This document shows positions 42,483 to 49,838 of a stretch of 64,000 nucleotides of DNA, piece by piece. Both the position numbers and the translations under genes were made by a program. The DNA is from Luteipulveratus halotolerans (lineage in GTDB: Bacteria; Actinomycetota; Actinomycetes; Actinomycetales; Dermatophilaceae): the NCBI RefSeq assembly GCF_001247745.1, contig NZ_LAIR01000002.1, positions 682,001 through 746,000 on the forward strand. Direction: 5' to 3'. The notes under the pieces are model-generated. The model had not been told where the DNA came from. It worked only from the letters and a program-made list of their open reading frames with translations, and made no database searches. Each line of letters starts with the position of its first letter. Position 1 is the stretch's first letter.

Positions 42483-43793
42483 ATGACTGATGACGGCGGG
42501 CGCCCCGATCCTGCCGAGGGATCGACGCAGCCGATCAGCATCGAACGCACCGGCCCCGTCGACGTGCCCACGTCCGCCCCCGCGAGCCGTCCGGGCCCGC
42601 CTGCTCCGGGACCCCGCCCAGGCCCACCCGGGCCGCAACCTGGGCCGTTCGGCCCCCAGCCTCCGTACGGCCCGGCCTTCGGACCGCCGACGGCGCAGCA
42701 GCGGCCCGGCCCTGCGGCCCGACCCCGCGCTGGCAGCGTGCTCGCTGCGGGTGCGGCTGTGACAGCACTTGCCCTGGTCGCCGGTGCCACTGGCGGCACC
42801 GTCGGTTTTCTGATCGGCGCCGCGCAGGACGACGGGTCGGCGGCCACCGTCGCCGACGCGAGGCCGATGGGTGTCGCCGAGGTCGCGAGGTCTGCCCTCC
42901 CCGGCGTGGTCACGCTCGAGGTCGCCGACGCCGGCGAGGAGTCCGGCGGCACGGGGTCGGGCTTCGTGATGCGCGCGGACGGCTACATCGTCACCAACAA
43001 CCATGTCGTCGCGGCGGGCGGTGACCAGGGCAAGATCGCCGTGACGTTCTCCGACGGCACCCAGGTGCCCGCTCGGCTGGTCGGCAAGGACGCGTCGTAC
43101 GACCTCGCCGTCGTCAAGGTCGACCGCACCGGTCTGTCGCCGGTGCCGTTCCGCACGGGGGCGACGACGGTCGGCGACCCGGTCATCGCGGTCGGCTCAC
43201 CGTTGGGACTCGACAACACCGTCACGACCGGCATCGTCAGTGCGCTCGACCGTCCGGTCTCACCGGGCGGCACCCAGGACCAGCGGTCCTACATCAACGC
43301 GATCCAGACGGACGCGGCCATCAACCCCGGCAACTCCGGTGGCCCGCTGCTCGACAGCGCCGGGCGCGTCGTCGGGGTCAACACTGCGATCGCGCGGGTG
43401 CCGGGCAGCAGCTCGCGTGGGTCGGGCAACATCGGCGTGGGCTTCGCGATCCCGGGTGACCAGGCGCGCCGTACCGCCGAGCAGCTCATCAGCAAGGGCA
43501 AGGCCGAGCACCCGATCATCGGCGCCTACGTCGATCAGTCCTACACCGGCGAGGGGGCGCGTCTCGGCGGTGGCGACGGTCAGCCTGCGGTCAGTGCGGG
43601 TGGCCCCGCCGCCAAGGCCGGGCTCAAGGAGGGCGACATCATCGTGCAGATCGACGGGCGCCGTGTGACCTCGCCCGACCAGCTCATCGTGACGATCCGT
43701 GCCAGGCAGGTGGGAGAGACGGTGCGCCTGTTGGTACGGTCCGGTGGCCAGGAACGCACGGTCGCAGTGACGTTGGCAGGAGCCACGGGATGA
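42483..43793 (+). CDS. htrA: HtrA/DegP-like membrane-anchored serine protease (PepD type)
   Basis: A 436-residue protease. A Pro-rich N-terminus (about 80 residues) leads to a membrane helix near 87-115; the extracellular trypsin-like domain has the triad His174 (TNNHVV), Asp207 (YDLAVV) and Ser285 (NPGNSGGPLL), and the PDZ domain starts near 350 (GGPAAKAGLKEGDIIVQIDG). It degrades misfolded envelope proteins. The sigE-rseA-htrA-tatB order matches that recalled for mycobacteria, where this protease feeds back on SigE. Confidence 0.94.
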   Translation: MTDDGGRPDPAEGSTQPISIERTGPVDVPTSAPASRPGPPAPGPRPGPPGPQPGPFGPQPPYGPAFGPPTAQQRPGPAARPRAGSVLAAGAAVTALALVAGATGGTVGFLIGAAQDDGSAATVADARPMGVAEVARSALPGVVTLEVADAGEESGGTGSGFVMRADGYIVTNNHVVAAGGDQGKIAVTFSDGTQVPARLVGKDASYDLAVVKVDRTGLSPVPFRTGATTVGDPVIAVGSPLGLDNTVTTGIVSALDRPVSPGGTQDQRSYINAIQTDAAINPGNSGGPLLDSAGRVVGVNTAIARVPGSSSRGSGNIGVGFAIPGDQARRTAEQLISKGKAEHPIIGAYVDQSYTGEGARLGGGDGQPAVSAGGPAAKAGLKEGDIIVQIDGRRVTSPDQLIVTIRARQVGETVRLLVRSGGQERTVAVTLAGATG

Positions 43794-43825
43794 CACGACC
43801 GCAACGCCCGCAGGGGGTCTGATCG

Positions 43826-44218
43826 GTGCTCGGGATCAACACCTGGGAGTTCTTCGGGCTGCTCGTGCTGGCGATGCTCGTCGTCGGTCCCGACCGCCTG
43901 CCCGAGTACGTCGCCAAGCTGCGCGGCTGGATCCGCCAGGCGCGTGACATGGCCGAGGGCGCTCAGAGCCAGCTCAAGGACCAGATGGGTCCGGAGTTCC
44001 AGGACGTCGACTGGAAGCAGTACGACCCGCGCCAGTACGACCCCCGCAAGATCGTCCGCCAGGCGCTGCTCGACGAGCCGGCCGACCCGGCTCCCGACGC
44101 CGTCGATGCCGATGCGGGACCCGAGGCGACCTCCGAGCCGGCGCCGACGTACGCCCCGCCGTTCGGGCAGACGTACGACCCCGATCGCATGACTCCGTGG
44201 GACCTCGAGGCGACCTGA
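43826..44218 (+). CDS. tatB: Twin-arginine translocase subunit TatB
   Basis: A 130-residue Tat component. One membrane helix near residues 6-22 is followed by the hallmark GPDRLPEYVAKLRGWIRQAR amphipathic helix, then a disordered acidic tail (DPRQYDPRKIVRQALLDE). TatB starts export of folded proteins with twin-arginine signals. GTG start at 43826. A Tat-like signal occurs in the window's L,D-transpeptidase. Confidence 0.95.
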   Translation: MLGINTWEFFGLLVLAMLVVGPDRLPEYVAKLRGWIRQARDMAEGAQSQLKDQMGPEFQDVDWKQYDPRQYDPRKIVRQALLDEPADPAPDAVDADAGPEATSEPAPTYAPPFGQTYDPDRMTPWDLEAT

Positions 44219-44224
44219 GCCACC

Positions 44225-44257
44225 GTGGAATGTCGCCCACCTGCGCCGACGTTCCAC
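44225..44257 (+). promoter_or_regulatory. Hairpin covering the translation start region of the CoA-binding gene
   Basis: Bases 44225-44235 pair with 44247-44257 (11 bp, one G-U) around an 11-nt loop. The stem ends 4 bp before ATG 44262 and 7 bp after the tatB stop. It could end the tatB transcript or hide the start region of the next gene. No clear Shine-Dalgarno is visible between the stem and ATG. Confidence 0.45.
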
Positions 44258-44261
44258 GAGC

Positions 44262-44714
44262 ATGACCAACGACGTGACAACGCGATGGGGCGACCCGGCC
44301 GTGATCCGCAAGGTCCTCGCCGAGAGCGAGACCTGGGCCGTCGTCGGACTCTCCGACAACCCGAGAAGGGCCGCCTACGGCGTCTCAAAGCTGTTGCAGC
44401 GCAACGGAAAGCGCATCGTGCCGGTGCACCCCAAGGCCGAGACCGTGCACGGGGAGCAGGGCTATGCCAGCCTCGCCGACATCCCGTTCCCGGTCGACGT
44501 GGTCGACGTGTTCGTCCGCTCCGAGCTCGCTGGTGATGTCGCCGACCAGGCGGTCGAGATCGGGGCGGACGCGGTGTGGTTCCAGCTCGACGTCATCGAC
44601 GAGGCGGCGTACGACCGGGTCACCGAAGCAGGTCTGGACATGGTCATGGACCGGTGCCCGGCGATCGAGTGGCCGCGTCTGGGGCCCAACAGCGCCGGGA
44701 CGAGGACAGCATGA
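44262..44714 (+). CDS. CoA-binding domain protein (YccU-like)
   Basis: A 150-residue CoA_binding_2 family protein with a Rossmann fold: ETWAVVGLSDNPRRAAYGVSKLL, then IVPVHPKAETVHGEQGYASL and VDVVDVFVRSELAGDV; the final part is MDRCPAIEWPRLG with the family Cys. Binding of CoA or nucleotide is inferred from the family; its role is unknown. A 58-bp gap separates it from the following oxidoreductase. Confidence 0.92.
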   Translation: MTNDVTTRWGDPAVIRKVLAESETWAVVGLSDNPRRAAYGVSKLLQRNGKRIVPVHPKAETVHGEQGYASLADIPFPVDVVDVFVRSELAGDVADQAVEIGADAVWFQLDVIDEAAYDRVTEAGLDMVMDRCPAIEWPRLGPNSAGTRTA

Positions 44715-44772
44715 TCACCCCACGACGTTCCTCCTCCGCTCCGCTCCTCCGGATACTTCGCGGGGGCCTCGC

Positions 44773-45198
44773 ATGAGCGCGGTCGACCTGCGGGCCGGCG
44801 TCGGACCGCGCGCCCTCGAACGGCTCGAGAGCGAGATCAGCATCTGGCTGACCACGGTCTCACCGGGCGGACGCCCGCAGCCGACTCCCGTGTGGTTCCT
44901 GTGGACCGGGCAGGAACTCCTGGTGCTGAGTCAGCCCAGCGCCCGCAAGCTGCGCAACATCGCTGCTGGTGCTCGTGTGGCGGTCAACTTCAACTTCGGC
45001 GGGGACGGCAACGACGTCCAGGTGCTCAGCGGCACGGCGCGGGTGGACGAGTCGGGTCTCAGCGCAGCGGAGCGGACGGCGTACGACACCAAGTACGCCT
45101 CGGGCTACCGCGAGCTGCAGATGTCGGCGGACGCCTTCCACGAGGAGTACTCGACGCTCATCAGGATCGGCCCCGAGCGCCTCACCGGCTGGCGCTGA
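44773..45198 (+). CDS. PPOX-class F420-dependent oxidoreductase (TIGR03667 type)
   Basis: A 141-residue split-barrel flavin/F420-binding protein. Family features: ISIWLTTVSPGGRPQPTPVWFLW and LVLSQPSARKLRNI, typical of TIGR03667/pyridoxamine-oxidase-like enzymes. Actinobacterial members use the deazaflavin F420, so an F420-dependent role is likely but unproven. ATG 44773; the leader is weakly conserved. Confidence 0.87.
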   Translation: MSAVDLRAGVGPRALERLESEISIWLTTVSPGGRPQPTPVWFLWTGQELLVLSQPSARKLRNIAAGARVAVNFNFGGDGNDVQVLSGTARVDESGLSAAERTAYDTKYASGYRELQMSADAFHEEYSTLIRIGPERLTGWR

Positions 45199-45232
45199 CC
45201 CTCACGTCGGTGGTGCGCGACCGCCCGATGGG

Positions 45233-45715
45233 TCACTGACCGGCCGAGACGAGGTCGAGCGTCATGAACGTGCTGAGCGGGTCGGGCACGTAGGACCCGA
45301 ACGGGCCGCACTCGACGAACCCGGCACGGGCGTACATCGCTCTGGCCGGGGCGAAGAAGTCCATGCTGCCGGTCTCGAGCCAGATGCGGTGGGCCCCGCG
45401 CGATCGTGCGTCGGCGACCAGGTGGCGCACCATCCGCGAGCCGAGGCCCTGCCCGCGGCTAGCCGGGTCCGTACGCATGCTCTTGAGCTCGTGGTGACCC
45501 TCACCGAGGTCTTTCACGGCTCCCGTCGCGAGGACGCCAGCGGCGCCGTGCACGGCCCACAGGCGTACGGACGGGTCGCGCAGGGCCGCGAGGTCGAGGG
45601 CGTGCCGGCTCTCCGGCGGAGCGGTCGGCTCCATGTCGGCCAGGTGCGCCTGCAGGAACGCGATGAGCCGCGGGTCGTCGAGGTCGGCCCGGACGATCGG
45701 GAGCGGCGGGTTCAG
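45233..45715 (-). CDS. GNAT N-acetyltransferase, apparent CTG start coupled to mrp
   Basis: A GNAT protein with the motif A loop SRGQGLGSRMVRHLV and the C-terminal MYARAGFVECGPFGSYV. The frame remains open and protein-like above the first ATG (45634): residues IVRADLDDPRLIAFLQAHLA precede MEPTAPPESRHALDL, the usual family second block, so the first ATG gives a truncated product. No ATG, GTG or TTG lies upstream, but CTG at 45715 overlaps the mrp TGA as CTGA, just like the ATGA junctions elsewhere. From CTG the product is 160 residues, normal for the family. ATG 45634 (133 residues) is the conservative alternative. Confidence 0.75.
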   Translation of the reverse strand: MNPPLPIVRADLDDPRLIAFLQAHLADMEPTAPPESRHALDLAALRDPSVRLWAVHGAAGVLATGAVKDLGEGHHELKSMRTDPASRGQGLGSRMVRHLVADARSRGAHRIWLETGSMDFFAPARAMYARAGFVECGPFGSYVPDPLSTFMTLDLVSAGQ

Positions 45716-46857
45716 CGGCCCGCGGGGGTCAGGCCGAGCGACCGGCCGGCGAGACCACGCGAGCGGGTGCCGAGCCCCTTGGCGATGCCGCGCAGCGCGA
45801 CAGCGGCCGGGCTCGTCGGGTCACCCAGGACGACGGGAGTGCCGGCGTCGGCACCCTCGCGCAGGCGCACGTCGATCGGGATCTGACCGAGCAGCGACAC
45901 CGGAGCGCCGATGGAACGGGTGAGGCTCTCGGCGACCGTCTGACCGCCGCCCGCGCCGAACAGCTCCTGGCGGGTGCCGTCGGGCAGCTCGAGCCAGGAC
46001 ATGTTCTCGATGACGCCGGCGACACGCTGCTTGGTCTGCAGAGCGATGGCGCCCGCGCGCTCGGCGACCTCGGCGGCGGCCTGCTGCGGCGTGGTGACGA
46101 CCAGGATCTCGGCGCCCGGGACAAGCTGAGCGACCGAGATCGCGATGTCACCCGTGCCCGGCGGCAGGTCGAGCAGGAGGACGTCGAGGTCGCCCCAGAA
46201 CACGTCGGCGAGGAACTGCTGCAGGGCGCGGTGCAGCATCGGTCCACGCCACACGACCGGCTGGTTGCCGGGGACGAACATGCCGATCGAGATGACCTTC
46301 ACGTCGTGGCTGATCGGCGGCAGGATCATGTCGTCGACCTGCGTCGGGCGCTGCTCGACGCCGAGCATGCGCGGCACCGAGAAGCCGTAGACGTCGGCGT
46401 CGACGACGCCGACCGACAGGCCCTGCTCGGCCAGCGCGGCCGCGAGGTTGACGGTGACCGACGACTTGCCGACGCCGCCCTTGCCGGACGCGACGGCGTA
46501 CACGCGCGTGAGCGAACCGGGCTTGGCGAAAGGCACCTCGCGCTCAGCGGCACCGCCGCGCAGGTGCTCCTTGAGAGCCGCGCGCTGCTCGTCGGTCATG
46601 ACGCCGAGACGCACCTCGACGCCGGTCACGCCCTCGACCGACTGGACGGCCTGGGTGGTGCGCTCGGTGAGCGTCGCCTTGAGCGGACAGCCGGAGATCG
46701 TGAGCAGCACCGTCACCGTGACGTGGCCGGATTCGGTGATGTCGACCGACTCGACCATGCCCAGCTCGGTGATGGGCTTCTTGATCTCGGGGTCGTCGAC
46801 GGTGGCGAGTGCGGCCAGGACAGCGTCCTGGGTGGGTGCTGCAGACATGTACTCCAT
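45712..46857 (-). CDS. mrp: Mrp/NBP35 family Fe-S cluster carrier ATPase
   Basis: A 381-residue P-loop protein. N-terminal MIP18 (DUF59) domain with LTISGCPLKATLTERT, deviant Walker A GKGGVGKS near residue 128, DADVYGFSVPRMLG, LPPGTGD, and VIENMSW. The C-terminal CxxC motif found in many Mrp proteins is absent, as in several actinobacterial versions I recall. It would carry Fe-S clusters to apoproteins. ATG 46857 is used; 46848 is three codons in. Third of four genes in a minus-strand operon. Confidence 0.93.
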   Translation of the reverse strand: MEYMSAAPTQDAVLAALATVDDPEIKKPITELGMVESVDITESGHVTVTVLLTISGCPLKATLTERTTQAVQSVEGVTGVEVRLGVMTDEQRAALKEHLRGGAAEREVPFAKPGSLTRVYAVASGKGGVGKSSVTVNLAAALAEQGLSVGVVDADVYGFSVPRMLGVEQRPTQVDDMILPPISHDVKVISIGMFVPGNQPVVWRGPMLHRALQQFLADVFWGDLDVLLLDLPPGTGDIAISVAQLVPGAEILVVTTPQQAAAEVAERAGAIALQTKQRVAGVIENMSWLELPDGTRQELFGAGGGQTVAESLTRSIGAPVSLLGQIPIDVRLREGADAGTPVVLGDPTSPAAVALRGIAKGLGTRSRGLAGRSLGLTPAGR

Positions 46858-46882
46858 GGTAGGTCGCCGTAGGACGACCCCC

Positions 46883-47497
46883 TCACGCGGTGGGTCGGTC
46901 CTCGCGTTCGTCGTCGTCCTCGGTACGCAGGTAGCCCCGGTCCTCCATCTCCTCCAGCAGCGAACGCAGCTCGGAGCGGACGAAGTCACGCGTCGCGGTC
47001 TCGCGCATCGCCAGTCGCAACGAGGCGACCTCACGGGTGAGGAACTCGGTGTCGGCGAGGTTGCGCTCGTCGCGGGCGCGGTCCTGCTCGAGCCCGACCC
47101 GGTCGCGATCGTCCTGGCGGTTCTGCGCGAGCAGGATGAGGGGAGCGGCGTACGACGCCTGCAACGAGAGGATGAGCGTGAGCAGCGTGTAGTTGAGCGA
47201 GCGCGGGTCGAACTGGGCGGCCTCGGGCGCGAAGGTGTTCCAGGCCAGCCAGACCGCGACGAAGATCGTCATCCAGATCAAGAAGGTCGCGGTGCCCATG
47301 AAGCGCGCGAACTTCTCGCTGAGCACCCCGAAGCGCTCGTTACTGATCGGCACTCGCGGCAGCAGGGCCCGACGCAGCTCGCGTGGCTGGTCGAGGCGGC
47401 TGACCTCGCGTCTGCCGCCGGAGCGCAGCCGGGTGCGTTCGGACTTCGAGCCCTTGTCGCGCTCGCGGGCGCGGTCGTCAGTGGTCCGCTCGGTCAT
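46883..47497 (-). CDS. DUF1003 domain membrane protein
   Basis: A 204-residue protein with a basic N-terminus and two helices near residues 69-87 and 101-125: FMGTATFLIWMTIFVAVWLA and LNYTLLTLILSLQASYAAPL match DUF1003. The C-terminal half is a charged coiled coil rich in Arg and Glu. Function is unknown. It lies between the MgtE-N/CBS gene (27 bp) and mrp (25 bp) on the same strand, an order recalled in mycobacteria too. Confidence 0.9.
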   Translation of the reverse strand: MTERTTDDRARERDKGSKSERTRLRSGGRREVSRLDQPRELRRALLPRVPISNERFGVLSEKFARFMGTATFLIWMTIFVAVWLAWNTFAPEAAQFDPRSLNYTLLTLILSLQASYAAPLILLAQNRQDDRDRVGLEQDRARDERNLADTEFLTREVASLRLAMRETATRDFVRSELRSLLEEMEDRGYLRTEDDDEREDRPTA

Positions 47498-47524
47498 GAG
47501 CCACCTCCTTCGTCAGGTCGAGCT

Positions 47525-48826
47525 TCAGGTCGGACTGGGCCGGGCGCCCCGGTTGATCTCGTGACGTTCTTCGCGCCAGTCGTCGGGGAGGATGTGGTCG
47601 AGCACGTCGTCGACGGTGACGGCGCCGAGGAGTCGGCCGTCCTCGTCGACCACGGGAACGCCGACCAGGTTGTACGTCGCGAGCGTGCGGGTGACCTGGC
47701 CCAGGGGCGCATCGGGAGGGATGGGCTCGACGGTCTTGTCGACCACCTGGCCCACCGAGGTGTGCGGGGGCTCACGCAGCAGCCGCTGCGTGTGGACCAT
47801 GCCGACGTAGCGTCCCGTCGGCGGCTCGATCGGTGGTCGGCACACGTAGATCGAGGCCGCCAGGGCGGGGTCGATCTCCTCACGGCGTACGAGGGCGAGC
47901 GCCTCGGCGATCGTCGCCTCCGGACCGAGGATGACCGGCTCGGTCGTCATCAGACCGCCGGCGGTGTTCTCGTCGTACTCCAGGAGTCGGCGCAGCGGGG
48001 CCGCCTCGTCGGGCTCCATCAGCTGCAGGAGCTCCTCGGCCTGCTCGGGCGGCAGGTCGGCCAGCAGGTCGGCGGCGTCGTCGGGCTCCATCGCCTCGAG
48101 CACGTCGGCGGCACGGTCGGTGCCGAGGCCCACGATGATCTCGACCTGGTCGTCCTCGGGGAGCTCCTCGAGGACGTCGGCGAGCTTGTCGTCGTCGAGG
48201 GCCGCGGCGACCTCGGCCCGACGCTTGGGGTTGAGGTCGTGGATGACCTCGGCGAGGTCGGCGACGCGCAGGTCGTCGTAGGTCTCGAGCAGGCGTTCGG
48301 CGCTCTGGGCGGCGGCCTGCTCGTGCAGGCCCGTCACGTCGGCGATGTCGACGAGGGCCGTGGCGCCGGCGCGGCGACGGGTCAGCCGGGAGACCGCACG
48401 CGTCGCGGTCGAGGTGTGCCCGCGCTGTCGGACGAACACCTTGACGGCCATCCAGTCGCGACGGGCGTTCTGCTCGATGGCGACGTCCTCGACCACGCCC
48501 TCGTAGTCGCCGTCGGGGGAGTGCACCACCACACCGCGGTCGAGGACCTCGGCGCACACGAGTGTCTCGTTGGCACGCTGCTCGAACCGGCGCATGTTGA
48601 CGAGACCGGTCGTGATGACCGCGCCCGCATCGACCGAGGTCACCCTGGTCATCGGGACGAACACCCGGCGACGCCCGGGCACCTCGGTCACCAGTCCGAT
48701 GGCGCGCGCTCGCTGCGGCCCGGAGAAGGTCACGACGACATCGCGAACTCGACCCACCTGGTCACCCAGGGGGTCGAAGACCTTGAGCCCGGCCATCCGG
48801 GCCACGAAGACGCGGGTCATGCTCAT
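47525..48826 (-). CDS. MgtE N-terminal/CBS domain protein (soluble, no MgtE channel)
   Basis: A 433-residue protein. An N-terminal PRC-barrel-like region (residues 1-150) is followed by an MgtE intracellular N domain of helical repeats (LADVLEELPEDDQVEIIVGL, LLADLPPEQAEELLQLM) and a CBS pair. The MgtE membrane channel domain is missing, so it is not a transporter itself. It may sense Mg2+ or nucleotide and regulate partners. ATG 48826 chosen; ATG 48820 is two codons in. First gene of the MgtE-N, DUF1003, mrp, GNAT operon. Confidence 0.9.
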   Translation of the reverse strand: MSMTRVFVARMAGLKVFDPLGDQVGRVRDVVVTFSGPQRARAIGLVTEVPGRRRVFVPMTRVTSVDAGAVITTGLVNMRRFEQRANETLVCAEVLDRGVVVHSPDGDYEGVVEDVAIEQNARRDWMAVKVFVRQRGHTSTATRAVSRLTRRRAGATALVDIADVTGLHEQAAAQSAERLLETYDDLRVADLAEVIHDLNPKRRAEVAAALDDDKLADVLEELPEDDQVEIIVGLGTDRAADVLEAMEPDDAADLLADLPPEQAEELLQLMEPDEAAPLRRLLEYDENTAGGLMTTEPVILGPEATIAEALALVRREEIDPALAASIYVCRPPIEPPTGRYVGMVHTQRLLREPPHTSVGQVVDKTVEPIPPDAPLGQVTRTLATYNLVGVPVVDEDGRLLGAVTVDDVLDHILPDDWREERHEINRGARPSPT

Positions 48827-48880
48827 CGGGCACAGGTTATCCACCGGTGCGCGCGGGCTTGCGCGCCCCGCCGTGTCGGG

Positions 48881-49366
48881 TCAGCGGGTCGTGGCGCCCG
48901 ACGGCGGTGGCGGCGCGGCGCCGGAGCCCTCCTCACCGGCTGCGCCCACCTCTGCCTGAGCCGTGTCAGGCACCAGCGCCAGCACGCGCGCGTGCTCGGC
49001 CCAGTGCTGCGGGAGGTCGTGATGGGCGACCGGGGAGTTGAGCCGGGCGCTCTGCAGCGCGGTGGCCGCAGGTTCCCACTCGGGGCTCTCGGGGCGTACG
49101 CGATGGGTCATCGCGGGGACGGTGAGCAGACGCGCGCGACTGTCCTTGGCGCGCAGCACGAGCTCGACCACCTCCGGCAGCGGATCGGGGAGCGACTGCT
49201 CACCAGGGCCGCACACGACGTAGGCGCGACCCTCGCTGTGGGCGTGCCAGACCGGCCAGGTGCGCTCGGGCGTACGGATCCACAGCATCGCCGACTTGCT
49301 CAGGGCCTCACCGACCAGGCGGTCCGAGGCCGGCGGGGCAGAAGGTGTCACCGCTGCGGAGCTCAT
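48881..49366 (-). CDS. Conserved actinobacterial hypothetical protein
   Basis: A 161-residue soluble protein without clear domains. The core SKSAMLWIRTPERTWPVWHA and GRAYVVCGPGEQSLPDPLPE suggests a mixed alpha/beta fold reminiscent of flavin-binding split barrels, and the C-terminal 20 residues are Gly/Pro-rich. ATG 49366 starts it. GC-rich third positions and separation from other genes support it, but I cannot name a family. Confidence 0.75.
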   Translation of the reverse strand: MSSAAVTPSAPPASDRLVGEALSKSAMLWIRTPERTWPVWHAHSEGRAYVVCGPGEQSLPDPLPEVVELVLRAKDSRARLLTVPAMTHRVRPESPEWEPAATALQSARLNSPVAHHDLPQHWAEHARVLALVPDTAQAEVGAAGEEGSGAAPPPPSGATTR

Positions 49367-49420
49367 GCGGGGATCGTACGGCTGCGCGCGCCGCGGGTGA
49401 TGGACGTCACGGTCGTACGA

Positions 49421-49449
49421 TTGGAAACTTTTCGAGTTCGAAATATAAA
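49421..49449 (+). promoter_or_regulatory. Near-consensus promoter with TTCGANTTCGAA spacer motif
   Basis: TTGGAA (49421-49426), a 17-bp spacer and TATAAA (49444-49449) make one of the closest matches to a housekeeping promoter in the window, within an AT-rich patch. The spacer contains TTCGAGTTCGAA (49431-49442), one base before the -10. The same motif and spacing recur at 52792-52810. It should drive the small gene at 49503. Confidence 0.7.
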
Positions 49450-49502
49450 CTGGCGAGCAAGCGTTGAGCGAGATGAGTACCGAGATCCTGGGAGGAGGAG
49501 CC

Positions 49503-49604
49503 TTGAACACCACCTCGAACTACACCAACGGCGGGTATGCCCTGGTGAAGGCGATGGACAAGTACCGCACCGAGCGTTCGCGTCGCCGGTTCGGCCGCCG
49601 CTGA
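49503..49604 (+). CDS. Tiny basic protein (33 aa), unknown family
   Basis: A 33-codon gene starting TTG at 49503, preceded by GGAGGAGGAG (49491-49500). The product has a polar N-terminus (NTTSNYTNGGYALVKAMDKY) and a very basic C-terminus (RTERSRRRFGRR). Thirty of 33 third positions are G or C, as in real genes here. An in-frame ATG at 49473 would add ten residues, but those codons overlay the ribosome site, so TTG is preferred. It has its own near-consensus promoter and a terminator, so looks like a free-standing expressed small protein. It could bind nucleic acid or membrane; that is a guess. Confidence 0.65.
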   Translation: MNTTSNYTNGGYALVKAMDKYRTERSRRRFGRR

Positions 49605-49619
49605 GCCCCTACGCACACG

Positions 49620-49650
49620 AGCCCTCTGTCCGACAGGCAGGGGGCTTTCT
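49620..49650 (+). terminator. Intrinsic terminator after the 33-aa gene
   Basis: AGCCCTCTG (49620-49628) pairs with CAGGGGGCT (49638-49646) with one G-U, 9-nt loop, and is followed by TTTCT. It begins 15 bp after the TGA, completing a promoter-gene-terminator unit. Confidence 0.75.
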
Positions 49651-49702
49651 GCTGCCCGGCGCCGTATCAGGGGCGCCGAGATCTACTCATTAAGGTCACG
49701 GT

Positions 49703-49818
49703 ATGGACACGGTCAGCAAAACCTGTCCATCAGGACAACGTCACCGGGCGCTCGCGCGTCATGGGGACTGACGGGCTGGGGAGGCCCGTCGGCCACAGAC
49801 GGTCGGCGCCAGGCCGAC
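49703..49818 (+). promoter_or_regulatory. Structured leader before the L,D-transpeptidase
   Basis: Three inverted repeats lie in the 190 bp before the L,D-transpeptidase: ATGGACA/TGTCCAT (49703-49709, 49724-49730), GACGGGC/GCCCGTC (49770-49776, 49784-49790) and GTCGGC/GCCGAC (49802-49807, 49813-49818). The last ends 20 bp before the start. A cis-acting RNA is possible, but I could not match it to a known riboswitch; it lacks the c-di-AMP (ydaO) consensus. Confidence 0.4.
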
Positions 49819-49838
49819 TGCCAACTCCAGAGGGGCAC

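Noticed and set aside
46448..49693. 1081-codon plus-strand open frame across mrp, DUF1003 and MgtE-N genes
   Set aside because: It runs opposite to four well-supported genes and has low-complexity Gly/Arg/Asp composition without any family motif.
49656..49838. c-di-AMP (ydaO/yuaA) riboswitch before the L,D-transpeptidase
   Set aside because: The leader is structured and precedes a wall enzyme, but I cannot find the conserved ydaO sequence blocks, so it is listed only as a structured leader.
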